NCBI GenBank assembly: GCA_009823505.1
Contig: VZQC01006595.1
Coordinates: forward strand, 124,001-188,000
Reading direction: 5' to 3'
Length of the DNA: 64,000 bases
DNA from: Rhizomys pruinosus
Taxonomy: Eukaryota; Chordata; Mammalia; Rodentia; Spalacidae
Below are positions 43,274 to 54,955 of the stretch, in pieces; position 1 is the stretch's first letter, and each line of letters begins with the position of its first letter. The position numbers and the translations under genes are program-made. A model generated the notes under the pieces. It did not search any database. It was not told the origin of the DNA and saw nothing but the letters and a program-made list of their open reading frames with translations.

Positions 43274-45080
43274 CAGGGCCATCACGTTCTCAAGATGAGT
43301 GCTCAGAGCTTACGTAATGACACCCGCTGGGTCAGTCTCACAGTCTGGCCCTCAACCTGACTGGTGACCCTTCCTACGGCCTCTTCCTGCTCCCCTGTCA
43401 AGAAAAGGAGTTGAGCACACTCTCCAATCTGCCCTGCCACCATGAAGGTAAGATTCATCTAGAAACAGCCCAGAGCATAGCGGACCCCTTCAAAAAGCTT
43501 CAAGTCCACCCTCCCTCTGCATTTATGTGAATGAAAATCCTTAGAATGATTTCAAACACCACAGATTCTGCTATAGCATGGATCTCAAATGTCTGCCGAA
43601 GGCCTGTGAGCTGTCACCCAACCTGTGGTACAACTGAGAGTGGGCAGTAGTGTCATGGAGGGAAGCTAAGCACTGCCACATGTTGGGAAGGGGATACTGG
43701 GGCACTGACTCTTCTTGCTTCCTGGCTCTGAGGTGAGCCTCATGCATGCTGGCCAAGCCCTCTACTACAGAGCTACATCTCTTCTGCAGCTTCTTCTGCA
43801 CTCCCATCAAGCACTGTCTCACCACAGGCCCCAGAGAAACAAGTTAACCACAGACAGAAACTCTAAAGCTGTAAACCCAAGAAATCTTTCTACTTTTTAA
43901 GTTGATTATCTCAGGCATTTTGGTATAGTGACAGAAAACTGACAAACACAGAGGTTCACCAATTTATCTGACCAAGTTTACTCTCCATGGCTCCTAACTC
44001 TGCTTCTCACCCTCGACTCTGGTCCTTTGCATAGGATATTCTTCCTACCTACACACCTTCATTCTCCAAGTACCACTGGTCTGTGAAGACTTCTTGGCTT
44101 ACCTTGTCCTGATTCATCTTAATTTCCACAACCATAGGACTTGACACCTGCCTTCTCCAATTTAGCCCCATCATAGAAGTTCCTGATGGTGTCCATTCAC
44201 TGTGCCTTACTAGTCAGAAGGCACCGCTTGGTTCCCAACTTCCTGCTTCAGCACCAGCCAGCACATTCTGCTGGATAGTTCCCCACTAGCCTGACAAGTG
44301 TACTTCTCACCACTCACCAAAGAAGCCTCTTTGCAACAGATGGAGACTATTACACAGTTCCACAACTGGTCAAAGGCAGAGGAGTGTCTGTGAGGCACCC
44401 AGCATTTAGTGACACATCTACAATGTCACCACTGTATTTAAAGCTCAGGGAACATAGTGGAACAGGGTTGTTTAGAAAGAATATCAATGCATCTCTCAAT
44501 TCTTACCAGTGAAGCTTCCTCATCAACAGATGCTGATTAGCCCACAAAGACACAACTGGCCACAGTCTCTTAGGAATAAGAGACTACAGAGTGCAGTTCT
44601 CAGAATAGGACACCTATATCAAACCTCTGACCCCAAGGCTCAGACTGTTGTGAGAGCCACAGATGACCACCAGGAAACCATTTTCCAAACAGTAGGAAGT
44701 TTCTCATATGAATCTTAGCAGTGATGTCAGCAGGCACAAGTCCCATCCAAGCTCAAGCCAGACAAAATCCCAGCACAGATGTGGAAAAGTTGGTAAGAAG
44801 CCCCAACTCTGCCCGAGGAACTATTGGCCACTGAGCTGGGAGAGGGAAAGTCTGCTTTCTTTAAAGGTATCACGATGCTAGATAGGTTAACCCTTCAGTG
44901 GAGGGACTCACACCGAAGAGCACGTGGGAACACAGATTTGAGTCATGTATGACAGAGTGCGTGAGATCTGGCAGGGGAACCAAGAAGGGTTCGGATTAGG
45001 GGACAGGGTCAAAATATAATCAAATGTATGAAATTTGTAAAATTTCAGTTAAAAAACTTTCCTGATGTTTGGATCTTGAA
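43274..45080. other. EPHB2 intron, no gene seen
   Basis: Mostly unique DNA without young SINEs; open frames here lack support. Confidence 0.5.
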
Positions 45081-45084
45081 AAAT

Positions 45085-45520
45085 CATCTTGAGGCTAGCA
45101 AGACCCTTCAGTGGGTAAAGGTACTTGCCACCAAGCCTCAGAAGCCAGCCACAGGGTAGAAGGAGAAAACAACTCCCGGGGGCTGGAGAGATGGCCTAGC
45201 GGTTAAGAGCGCCGACCGCTCTTACAGAGGACCCGGGTTTGATCCCCAGCACCCACATGGCGGCCGAGAACCGTCTGTAACGCCAATTCCAGGAGAACTC
45301 CAGTTCCAGGGGAATCCGAGACCCTCTTCTGACCTCCGCGGCATTGCACGACACGGGTGCACAAACCTGCATGCAGACAGTACATTCATACACATACAGA
45401 AATAAATAAATAAAAAAATTAAAAAAAAAAAAAAAGAAAAGAAAACAACTCCCGGAAGCCGTCCTCTGGCTCCCACATACGCACAGTGGCATGTGCACCC
45501 CTCCATACAAAATAAATGTA
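45085..45520 (+). mobile_element. B3 split by a B2
   Basis: Halves 45085-45179 and 45440-45520 flank the B2 at 45180-45439. Confidence 0.85.
45180..45439 (+). mobile_element. B2 nested in B3, 16-bp target duplication
   Basis: AGAAAACAACTCCCGG occurs at 45164-45179 and 45440-45455. Carries the 18-bp duplication and is little diverged. Confidence 0.94.
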
Positions 45521-45589
45521 AGAAATCAAAACAAAATGATCTTGTCCCCCCTAGTTCAGTGGAGAGATAAGACAGGTAAACAAGAGGCT

Positions 45590-45800
45590 GTGTGGCTTAA
45601 GCCTGCCATCCCAGCTACTAGAGAGGCTGAGGAAGGAGAATGAAAAGTTCAAGGCCAGCCCGGGCAACCTTGTGAGGGCTTGTCTCAAAAAGTAAAAAGA
45701 GGGCTGGAGATATAGCTCTGTGGTAGAGGGCTTGATCAGCAAACAGGAGACTCTAAACTCAACCATCAGTATGAAGAAGAAGGAAGGAAGAAAGGCAGGC
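45590..45800 (+). mobile_element. B1-ID composite (RSINE-like)
   Basis: GCCATCCCAGCTACTAGAGA then ATAGCTCTGTGGTAGAGGGC. Confidence 0.65.
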
Positions 45801-46048
45801 AAGGAAAGCAAGGTAGCATGGCCTCTTCCAGGCTGGCCGCAGACACATGCTGAGGATTTGCTGACCGGCACGTGAGCAGATGGACTCCCTACTCCCTCCC
45901 CTCTAGAGTCCAAGGTCCTTTGCAGACATGCGGATGATTTGACATCACCCTCAGGGCCAGGCCTAAGACACATGGACAGATGTTCCTGGTCTCCCCCTCT
46001 CCCCCACCAGCCAGCCAGGAAGACCCTGCCCACCCCCTAAAGACTCAC

Positions 46049-46198
46049 ATCCTGGTTGGTCATGTCCCAGTAGGGTCGCTCCCCGTAGGACATCACCTCC
46101 CACATGACGATGCCATAGCTCCACACATCACTGGCTGAAGTGAACTTCCGGTACTGGATGGCCTCTGGTGCTGTCCAACGGATGGGGATCTTCCCACC
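46049..46198 (-). CDS. EPHB2: EPHB2 exon, kinase C-lobe (APE motif)
   Basis: Acceptor CCCTCAG, donor CAGGAT|GTGAGT; 150 bp, exactly 50 codons in phase 0. It reads [20 protein letters not shown], then [20 protein letters not shown] and [10 protein letters not shown]. The RWTAPEAI and [12 protein letters not shown] blocks are the tyrosine-kinase APE and helix F signatures. Confidence 0.97.
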
Positions 46199-46728
46199 CT
46201 GAGGGGGTGGGGAGGGCAGGGAGGAGGTTGAAGGTTAGGATAGGGACCTGGCTGACTTCTCTCTGTACTCCCTAGGCTGTGCTGTGACAATCCCACAGGA
46301 CCCCCACCGCTTCCCAAACCCTCTGTGTCAGACCACAAGGTAATGAGCACATGTTGTTCCCTCTGTAGGAAGTGCCTTTCCCTAGTCTGCCATCTGGATG
46401 CCACCTTTTCATCTTTGGAGTCCCAAAAGTCTTTCCCTGGTCCCCCAATCCCAGTGAGCGCATGTCTCTCCACGAACTAGGTTCTCCCTTCCTAGCACAG
46501 TACCCTTGTGCCTGCCTTGTTGGCTCTATGCACCCTTCTGAGCTCTACCGCAGGGCCTAGGTCTTCATTTCCACTTAAAAGTCTTCAAGGGACAGCCCTG
46601 ATCTTGGACATTCAAGGGCATCCAGAATGTGGCTCCACCCACCGCTTTACCTTCCCCTATCACAGCCTGGCCTGAGCAGGGGGTGGGGCACCTGTAGCAG
46701 AGAGGGTGGCTATGCCCAACACCCTTAC

Positions 46729-46944
46729 CAAGGCACTAGTGTAGGTGGGGTCAGAGGTGTCGTCCTCCAGGAAGCGAGAGAGCCCGAAGTCGGAAACCTT
46801 ACACACCAGGTTGCTGTTGACAAGGATGTTGCGTGCTGCCAGGTCTCGGTGCACGTAGTTCATGTCTGCCAGGTATTTCATGCCAGCTGCGATGCCCCTC
46901 AGCATGCCCACTAGCTGGATGACCGTGAACTGCCCATCGTTTTG
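46729..46944 (-). CDS. EPHB2: EPHB2 exon, catalytic and activation loops
   Basis: Acceptor CCAAAG, donor GCCTTG|GTAAGG; 216 bp, 72 complete codons. It reads [20 protein letters not shown], then [15 protein letters not shown] with the catalytic Asp, [13 protein letters not shown] with the Mg-binding DFG, and DPTYTSAL with the activation-loop Tyr. All catalytic motifs are intact, so this is a competent kinase. Confidence 0.97.
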
Positions 46945-47578
46945 CTTTGGGGGAAGTGGGAAACAGAGTCAATGGCAGGTCCGGGCTGTCTCTGCCCTGT
47001 GCACCCCACGGGAAGGACTCGCATACCTGGCGACCTCACAGGAGCCTGTGAGAGGCCAGCTTCAGGGCAGTGGAGAGAATACCAGCTCTGGAACAAGCTT
47101 ACGTGGACCGACCCTCATGCTGCTGTGCAGCCTTGGAGATAGAGCCTAACCTCTGAGTCTGCTCACCTGTGTGCTAAAGGGGCAGCAGCGGCTTTGGCCT
47201 CTCTGGACTGCTATGACTTAAACAGGAGGGGGCATGGTAGGCATCTGGCACCCACTTCGTAAATATTTGCTGAATGGCATCGGGCCTGGTGGCATGTTCC
47301 TGACTCCCAGCCCCGTCTCACTGGCTGGCTCTGGTCACCTAGGGGTCTCCTTTGTTGGCCTTGTACATTAATTTTTCTCTCCTATCCTGTGCAACTTTGG
47401 GGAACTCTAAAAGTCTGGTGAAAACCCTGATGTAGTATTGAGACCCCTAGCTGTGGTCTGAGCTCTCCCTTTGATCCTCTGACTGACTCTGGGCAAAAGC
47501 TTCCTGTCTCAGAATTACCCTCCCACCCCCCACTGTGCCTCATGAGCAGGCTGCCTGTGCATGGATGGAAACTGATCT

Positions 47579-47784
47579 TAGTTTATGTGTCAACCCCAAG
47601 TGAAAGCTTGGACTTCCTGAGGAACCACATTGAGAAGGATTCTGAGACATCTTCTGAACTGATTGGGAGGGAGCTCTGGGATAGTTTATGTGTCAACCCC
47701 AAGTGACTGCTTGGACTTCCTGAGGAACCACATTGAGAAGGATTCTGAGACATCTTCTGAACTGATGGGAGGGAGCTCTGGGAT
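47579..47784. repeat. 103-bp tandem duplication in EPHB2 intron
   Basis: Copies begin at 47579 and 47682 (TAGTTTATGTGTCAACCCC). They differ only by a few bases, e.g. GTGAAAGCTTGG versus GTGACTGCTTGG. It ends about 70 bp from the kinase exon at 47854. Confidence 0.92.
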
Positions 47785-47853
47785 TGATTAGCAATGCCTG
47801 TCAGTGTAAGACAATAGAAGCCGGCAGCCTGCTCATGCCCACACTTGCCCTAC

Positions 47854-48101
47854 CCGGAGGAAAGAATCCAGGGAGCCATTCTCCATGAACTCGGTGATGA
47901 TCATGACAGGCGTGCTCTTGGTGACAACTCCTTCTAGGTGGATGACGTTGGGGTGGTCAAACTGGCCCATGATGGACGCCTCACTCAGGAAGTCCCGGCG
48001 CTGCTTCTCGGTGTAGCCTGACTTCAGTGTCTTGATGGCTACGAAGATCTCTCTCTTGCCTGGCAGCTTTAGGTGGCCACTGCAGACCTCACCAAATTCT
48101 C
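47854..48101 (-). CDS. EPHB2: EPHB2 exon, kinase N-lobe
   Basis: Acceptor GTCCCAG, donor CTCCGG|GTAGGG; 248 bp. It completes the Gly loop ([20 protein letters not shown]), carries the ATP-binding Lys in [14 protein letters not shown], and the alpha-C region in [20 protein letters not shown]. It ends with [18 protein letters not shown], where the Thr of IITEF is the gatekeeper. No substitutions in these key residues are visible. Confidence 0.97.
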
Positions 48102-48609
48102 CTGGGACAGACACATCAAGACAGGCAGGATGTCACATGCCAGGTGGAAGTGCCACCTCCCTGTCACCTCTGCTGGGGTGCTCCTTGAACTCATTCTATC
48201 AGACTCTGTGAATGTGGGGCCCAGAGCAGGCCTGGCCATCTTTGGGGAGTAGTGAGCAGGTCCTTCACAGCTGGCCCCTGGTGTTTGGCTGGGTGTGTGG
48301 TGAGGAGATGGGGAGACAGGGGAGACAGGGTTTGGGACTGTGGTAGATGTGGAAAGAGCAGAGCCAGGTTCCAGACCCAGATCAGTCTCCACTTGCTGTT
48401 CCAGTCTCCACTTGCTGTTCCAGCTCCTGCCTCAACTTCCCCTTCTGTCCACGTGATGGTTTTACCAGATGACCCTTAAGGGTCCTTATTCCTTGGGTAT
48501 TGTGAGCCTTCAGGAGGATCCTCTGTGGCCCTTGATCCTCAACCTACACCAGGGGGGTTGTCCAGGGGTACGTGGCTGAGGCCACAGAACCTTGGAGGGT
48601 GACACCTAC

Positions 48610-48732
48610 CTGCGCCAATCACCTGCTCGATCTTGACACAGGAGATGTCAATCTCCTTGGCGAACTCCCGAACAGCCTCATTGGGATCTTCATAGGTGAA
48701 AGGGTCGATGTAGATCTTCATGCCTGGGGTCA
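48610..48732 (-). CDS. EPHB2: EPHB2 exon, juxtamembrane tyrosines and start of kinase domain
   Basis: Acceptor TCCCCCAG, donor GCGCAG|GTAGGT; 123 bp. It reads [20 protein letters not shown] then [20 protein letters not shown]. The two tyrosines in [10 protein letters not shown] are the conserved Eph autoinhibitory and SH2-docking sites, phosphorylated when the receptor is activated. VIGAG begins the glycine-rich loop, which is completed by the next exon. Confidence 0.97.
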
Positions 48733-48856
48733 CTGGGGGACAAGACCAGGCTTGGTCACGTGGGAGGCTTGGGAAGCCCACAGACGGGAAAGGGCAGCCA
48801 GTTTCTCCCTAGAGAAAAATGCTCCCATGGGACTCCCATGAGAACTGGACAACTGG

Positions 48857-49063
48857 GGCTGGGAGATGGCTCAGCAGCTAAGAGCACTGGCTGCTCTTGT
48901 GGAGGACCTGGGTTTGGCTCCTAGCACCTACATGGCATCTAAGAACCATCCAGTAACTCCAGTTCCAGGGTATTAGATGTCTTCTGGCCTCCAAGCATAT
49001 TGCATGCATGTGATGTACTTACATGTAGGCAAAACACGCATGCACGTAAAATAAAAAAAAAAC
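48857..49063 (+). mobile_element. B2
   Basis: GGGGCTGGGAGATGGCTCAG head; 125 bp upstream of a kinase exon in gene orientation. Confidence 0.9.
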
Positions 49064-49392
49064 ACAACTGGGTAATTCCCTGCAGGTCACCTGACCCCAC
49101 AGAACTCAGAAAGGTGACAAATAGGCTACAGCTATTGTTCCAACTTGCATGGATTAGTAATGGCTCTCTGGAGCAGCTAAAGGACTGTTGGGATTGACTA
49201 GTAATGTCTGTTCTGGATGTGGACACAAAATAAAAGGCTGGGTAGGTTTGCTGCCTTGTGATAGAGAATCAGGGCACAAAGTAAAGGAAATAAAAATGAT
49301 AAAGGAAGAGAGAGGGCTGGGGAGATGGGTCTTTATCCTAGACAAATTAATGAGGTCTGGGTTCAGGGACACTGTCTCAAAAATTAAAAGCA

Positions 49393-49585
49393 GGGGCTAA
49401 AGAGATGGCTTAGTGGTTAATAGCATTTGCTTCTCTTGAAGAGGACCCAGGTTTGATTCCTAGCACCCAAATGGGTGGCTGACAACTGTCTGTAACTCTA
49501 GCTCCAGGGGCTCTAACACCCTCTTCTGGCCTATGTGGGCACTGCACACACACATGTGCATATATACACATACACATAATTAAAC
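49393..49585 (+). mobile_element. B2
   Basis: GGGGCTAAAGAGATGGCTTA head; CACATATACACA tail. Confidence 0.88.
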
Positions 49586-49739
49586 AGAGAACGCCTGACA
49601 TCAATGCCATCTCCACATGAATGTGCACTCACAAGCATGCACACCTGTACAAACATGTACACGCAAAAGAAAATTCTTTGAAAAATCCATCCCTGAGTAT
49701 AGACGTCTGGGTTTATGTCTCTTAGAATCTTATTCACGG

Positions 49740-49975
49740 GACTTGGGTAATGGCTCAGTGAGTATAAGCACTTGCCATGCAAGTGCAAGGACTTGAGTTC
49801 AAATCTCCCCAGAACCCATGTAAAAGATGGACCCAGTAGTGTGAGCGGCTACAATCCTAGGACTCCTACAGGGAGATGGGAGGCAGAGATAGGAGGGTTC
49901 AAGGAAGCTCAGGGGTCAGCAAACTTGGAGCATATCGTGGAGAAACAACAGAGAAACTGTCTCAAACAAGAAAAG
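49740..49975 (+). mobile_element. B4
   Basis: GGTAATGGCTCAGTGAGTAT head; B1-like GGGAGGCAGAGATAGGAGGG. Confidence 0.75.
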
Positions 49976-50061
49976 CAAGGACTAACACCTGAGGTTGACC
50001 TCTGACCTCCATTTGAGTCCTGAGGCACTTGTATATGGTGACATCGACATGCGCTTCTCAT

Positions 50062-50169
50062 ATACACAAGTATGTATGCATGTATGTATGTATATGTATG
50101 TATGTATGTGTGTACGTATGTGTATGTATGTATGTGTGTATGTGTATGTATGTGTGTATGTATGTATGT
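50062..50169. repeat. (TATG)n microsatellite
   Basis: TATG/TGTG units leading into a minus-strand B1. Confidence 0.92.
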
Positions 50170-50312
50170 TTTTCTTTGAGACAGGGTCTCCTTGTACCCC
50201 AGCTGGCCTGGAACTTGCTATGTAGACTAGGTTAGACTCAATCTCACAGAGATCCACCTGCCGCTGCCTCCCAAGTGCTGGGATTAAAGGCATACATCCC
50301 CACACCAGACAT
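50170..50312 (-). mobile_element. B1
   Basis: Full-length. Confidence 0.9.
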
Positions 50313-50336
50313 ATACAAAAAACAAAAAGAGAATCT

Positions 50337-50380
50337 TACACACACACACACACACACACATACACACACACACACACACG
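50337..50380. repeat. (CA)n microsatellite
   Basis: CA run with one TA interruption. Confidence 0.93.
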
Positions 50381-50474
50381 AGTAAGCGAGCAAGTGACAG
50401 AGATTTGTATTCCTTTGGCCATGTGCCCCAAACTTATAGGAGCCAGAGATCCCCAAAGACATTAATAATCGCCA

Positions 50475-50640
50475 GCCAACCTGGGTATGGTGGTGTACAC
50501 CACCCAGTAATTAGGAAGCGGGGTCAGGTAGACTCTGTGAGACTGAGGCTAGCCTGATCTCCAAAGTGAACCCAGGCTAGCTGGAGCTACAGGGAGATAC
50601 TGTCTCAAAAACAAACAAACAAACAAACAAACAAACAAAC
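50475..50640 (+). mobile_element. B1 with (CAAA)n tail
   Basis: Diverged body, tail of nine CAAA units. Confidence 0.88.
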
Positions 50641-50799
50641 ATCAACAGCCCAAGTCAAGAACACTTCCCTGGCACAGGCTGAGCGCACACCTCATTTCTC
50701 TTTGCCTGGCACACTGCTCAGACCACTGCACGGAAAACGCTCCATGCCTGGGGAGCGAGGATGCAGACAACAGAGCTGAATGACGGTGCCAGCAGCCGT

Positions 50800-51020
50800 C
50801 GCATGCTGAGCCCTTTATCTGTGCCGGACACAGTGTCAGGCTCTTGGTTGTGAGCCCGAGCCTTTAATGGCTGTGCCAGCTCTCCACCCCACCAGGCCCT
50901 TTATACAAACCCTCTCATCTCTTCCTCTTATTCCCAGGAGCTCCTAGAGAAAGCTACAGCTCAGAGAGGCCAAGCAACCTGGCCAAGACCACACAGCTTA
51001 GAGCCCAAGGTCTTTCAGAC
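50800..51020 (+). mobile_element. MIR
   Basis: CTCAGAGAGGCCAAGCAACC and ACCACACAGCTTAGAGC. Confidence 0.75.
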
Positions 51021-51045
51021 TTGAGCACAGGACTGATTCTTATAC

Positions 51046-51118
51046 TTATGGCACTAGGGATTGAACTCAAGGCCTTGTGCATGCTAGGCAAGTGCTCTAC
51101 CACCAAGCTATGTATCCT
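51046..51118 (-). mobile_element. ID-type SINE
   Basis: CATGCTAGGCAAGTGCTCTA. Confidence 0.7.
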
Positions 51119-52004
51119 CCACACCTGCAGGGAGGGTTCTCTTAATCACTATGCTCACTATCTCCTGCCTTGGCCCAGGCTTCCTCTACAGGGAGCACTA
51201 GTGACAAACCCCTCCTTTCAAGCCGGTCTCCTCAGAGCCAAGATTGACTCCTGCAGACACCATTTCTACTTAGACTCAAAGCATGGCCACAGCCTCCACC
51301 GGAGAAATCCAGGTAGTCTTCCCAGAAGAGGCAGCATTTGATCTGGTCAGAGAGAGGAAGCAGAGGTGCCCAGGAGTGAGGAGGATGACAACATGACTTC
51401 AGGGACCAAGAAATGATGAATCCTGCCTGGATTTCTCTATGGAGACTGTGGTCTCTCTCCAGGCATTACAGCCCTGTTTCTACTCCTGATCAATGGCCCC
51501 ATGTCTATGCAACTTTTCCATCTTAGACCATAGCTCCAGACACCCATGCCCATGCCACTGTGTCCTCTTTCTGAAATCCTCTGCTACCGGGGGTGGTTTA
51601 CTTTCTCCTGAGAAGGCAGAGGCCATGCCTGCCTTGTGCCTCCTCAGACCTGGGCCCGGCACACACACAGCGGTGCTCTACTGGGGAACAGCAGCATTAT
51701 TCACTTACACATCTTCTTCTTTCTCTGGGGTTCTGAGTTCCTCTGCGAACTTGGTAAGATCCACAGCTCTGCTCCCTGGAGGAAGATTCTCATGGGGGTG
51801 CAAACTCCCATACTCCATATGCAATACTGGAGCACCCGCAGAGCTGTGGGAAACTGAGTCTTGTGTCTGTGGACCCTGAATTAGGAGCCCTTGCCCTAAT
51901 GTGTTGGTCCTGTCATAGATGTGAAGGTGGTATACAACAGGTGCTTAGTAGAAACCTGTTGCATACATCTAGTCAGGTGCATGCCTGTTCTAGGCAATTT
52001 GCAG

Positions 52005-52155
52005 TTGTTTTTTTTTTTGAGACAGGATCTCCCTGTAGCCCCAGCTGTCCTGGAACCCACTCTGTAGACCAGGCTGGCCTTGAACTCACAGAGATCCGCC
52101 TGCCTCTGCCTCCCCGAGTGCTAGGATTAAAGGCATGTGCCACCATGCCAGGGTG
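52005..52155 (-). mobile_element. B1
   Basis: Full-length. Confidence 0.92.
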
Positions 52156-52179
52156 GCAATTTGTAGGTTTTCAAATTTT

Positions 52180-52612
52180 TTTAAATTTATTTTGTATGTG
52201 TATGAATGTACAGTCTATATGTAGGTCTGTGCACCCGTGTTGTGCAATGCCGTGGAGGTCAGAAGAGGGCATCAGATTCCCCTGGAACTGGAGTTAAAGA
52301 CGGTTCTCGGCCGCCATGTGGGTGCTGGGGATCGAACCCGGGTCCTCTGCAAGAGCAGTCGGCGCTCTTAACCACTGAGCCATCTCTCCAGCCCCTATTT
52401 TTTTAATTTTTTTATGTGTATGAGTGTACTGTCTGCATGTAGGTTGGTGCGCCCGTGTTGTGCAATGTCGTGGAGGTCAGAAGAGGGCATCAAATTCCCC
52501 TGGAACTGGAGTTAAAGACGCTTCTTAGACGCCAAGTGGGTGCTGGAAATTGAACCTGGGTCCTCTGCAAGAGCAGTTGGTGCTCTTAACCGCTGAGCCA
52601 TCTCTCCAGCCC
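52180..52612 (-). mobile_element. Two B2 copies in tandem
   Basis: 52180-52396 and 52402-52612, same orientation. Confidence 0.92.
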
Positions 52613-52734
52613 CAATTTGCAGTTTTTACTCAATTCACCCTCCCAACCGCTTTCCAGGTATAATGCTATTGGGGTAAACTCACGAAGCTGTCAACATCTA
52701 TGACATATAAAAATAGCAACTTCCTTTGGTCCAA

Positions 52735-52812
52735 CCTAATCTTACTCTCATTTTTCAGAGGGAAGACTGAGGCACAGGAAGATGAAACAACCTGGCCAAG
52801 GTGACACAGGCA
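52735..52812 (+). mobile_element. MIR interrupted by B2
   Basis: TCAGAGGGAAGACTGAGGCA; continues after the B2 near 53045. Confidence 0.65.
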
Positions 52813-53040
52813 TGGGCTGGAGAGATTGCTCAGTGGTTAAGAATACTGGCTGCTCTTACAGAGGACCCAGGTTTGATTCTCAGCATCCACACTGCGGCTA
52901 ACAACCATCTGTAACTTTAGTTTCAGGGAAATGTGATGCCCTCTTCTGACCTCTGTGGGTACTGCATGACATGGGTGCACTTACACACATGTAGACAATA
53001 CATTATATACACATAAAATAAAAATAATAAAGTAATAAAA
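52813..53040 (+). mobile_element. B2
   Basis: Full-length with AATAAAAATAATAAAG tail. Confidence 0.9.
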
Positions 53041-53533
53041 AGGTGAATTGGGCATAACTAAAGAATGGCAGGGGTGGGGTCAGAACCAACAGGCTCTGGG
53101 GTCCTCTTTGGGGCTCCTTAGGCTGCCAATTTTCTAGGCACAGCACTTGTGCATTTCTCCATGGCCAGAACACCTCATACAGCAGCTGTCCCCTGCTGCC
53201 CCCAAAGGGACATTTGCTGGCCTGGGCCTGGGCGAGGACCATGCAGCAGTACCAGGCTGTTGTCCCCAGGCTTATGGCCATCAGCACCACAGACACTCGT
53301 CATGAACTCAGAGGGAACTGCAGGAGGTGGGAGGAAGAACCAAGCAGATGCAGTCTTGGGTTTGAATTCTGCCTCTCTGGCTAATCATGGTCACACACAA
53401 ACTACTTCATGAGTTTGAATCTGGGATCAATAGTGCTGATCTAGCTGTGTGCGCTGTCACTTAACCTCTCTACTCACTTCTGCCATTTTCAAAATGAGCA
53501 TAGTAAGCAATGCCCCTTATTATGTGAATGTGG

Positions 53534-53546
53534 GACTTGTGTGTAT

Positions 53547-53577
<31 letters not shown>

Positions 53578-53838
53578 CGCACGTGCAGAGAACAGGGACA
53601 ACCTTTGCTGTCATTCCTTGGCTCTGCCCACCTTGTTACTTGAGATAGGGTCTCTCACTGGCCTGGAACTCGCCATGAGGCCAGGTGCCTGCCAGCAAGC
53701 CTGGAGAGCTCACTTCCTCAGTGCTGGGACTGCAAGCAATGCTACTGCTCCTGGCTTTTCCACATGAATTCTGGGGGTCAAATCAGGTCTCCACGTTCAT
53801 GCTGCAAGCACTTTACCAACTGAGCTGTCTCTTGCCTG
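53534..53838 (-). mobile_element. Long SINE-like composite repeat
   Basis: TG head, AGGGACAACCTTTGCTGTC, B1-like GAGATAGGGTCTCTCACTGG, then an ID-like end CTTTACCAACTGAGCTGTC. Same layout as 62470-62770. Confidence 0.55.
53539..53583. repeat. (TG)n(CG)n alternating tract
   Basis: About 14 TG units then six CG/GC steps; alternating purine-pyrimidine throughout. Confidence 0.93.
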
Positions 53839-53939
53839 AGAGGATTTTTCTAAATGGCTTTGTAGAGCAGTTGGCAAAAATAAAAGCAACAAGTAATGAC
53901 TGCCTGGCATACAGGGGACTTGGCTCTTACTAAACGCTA

Positions 53940-54150
53940 CTGTTACAAGGACACCTTGTTATGCTAATATCCACTGATCAGTTAACTCAATCCTCACAGA
54001 ACCTGTATAGCAGGCATCATTCCTTCTGTGACTCACAGAAAGATGTCAAGGCTCAGAGAGATTCAGTGACTTCCCCAGATCGACCAGCTGGCCCGTGGCA
54101 GTGCAAGGAAGAGACGCGAGTCAGTCCCTCTGGCTCCATATCCAGGCCCC
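53940..54150 (+). mobile_element. MIR
   Basis: CTCAATCCTCACAGAACCTG and AAGGCTCAGAGAGATTCAGT. Confidence 0.75.
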
Positions 54151-54332
54151 TGAGCTTGGTACCCCTCAGCTAGAGCAGATGGCTGAGCCATACACACAGC
54201 GGTGACTCTCCACTTCTTCCCTCACCTTGACTGCAAGGCTGTGGGGTGGACATGGGTTCCATGAAAACATCCTGCATGGCTCTGAGAGCTAAGGGCAGGG
54301 AGTGGGAACTTGGTTTTAAAGTATACAGATCT

Positions 54333-54815
54333 CTCCCAGCACTTGGGAGGCAGAAGCAGGAGGATATCTGTGAGTTCAAGGCCAGCCTGGTCTACATAGT
54401 GAGTTCCAGGCCAGCCAGGGCTCCACTGTGAGATCCTGTGTCAAAAGCAGAATGAAAGAAAAACAAAATCAAATTTTATTTATAGCTGGGCATGTTGAAG
54501 CATGCCTTTAGTCCCAGCACTCGGGAGGCAGAGGCAGGAGGATCTCTGTGAGTTCAAGGCCAGCCTGGTCTACATAGTGAGTTCCAGGCCAGCCAGGGCT
54601 CCACTGTGAGATCCTGTGTCAAAAGCAGAATGAAAGAAAAACAAAATCAAATTTTATTTATAGCTGGGCATGTTGAAGCATGCCTTTAGTCCCAGCACTC
54701 GGGAGGCAGAGGCAGGAGGATCTCTGTGAGTTCAAGGCCAGCCTGGTCTACATAGTGAGTTCCAGGCCAGCTGGGGTTACAGGGAGACTCTGTCTCAAAA
54801 AGACAAAAAAAAAAA
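54333..54815 (+). mobile_element. Three B1 units, two created by duplication
   Basis: Units at 54333-54482, 54483-54660 and 54661-54815; see the 178-bp duplication. Confidence 0.9.
54362..54775 (+). repeat. 178-bp tandem duplication inside B1 sequence
   Basis: TAGCTGGGCATGTTGAAGCA starts at 54483 and 54661, and the tail TCAAAAGCAGAATGAAAG is repeated at the same spacing. Borders fall within B1 elements. Confidence 0.92.
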
Positions 54816-54845
54816 GAAAGTCCTCTTCCATCTCCCTATCAGTTC

Positions 54846-54955
54846 AGTAGTCTCCTGGAACTCATTACATAGACCAGGCTGGCCTCAATTTCACAGAAAT
54901 CCCCCTGCCTCTGCCTTTTGAATGCTGGGATTAATGTGTACCACCATGCCTGGCT
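54846..54955 (-). mobile_element. B1, truncated
   Basis: CTCCTGGAACTCATTACATA start. Confidence 0.8.

Noticed and set aside
47579..47784. CRISPR-like direct repeat
   Set aside because: Only two abutting copies without spacers, in a mammalian intron.
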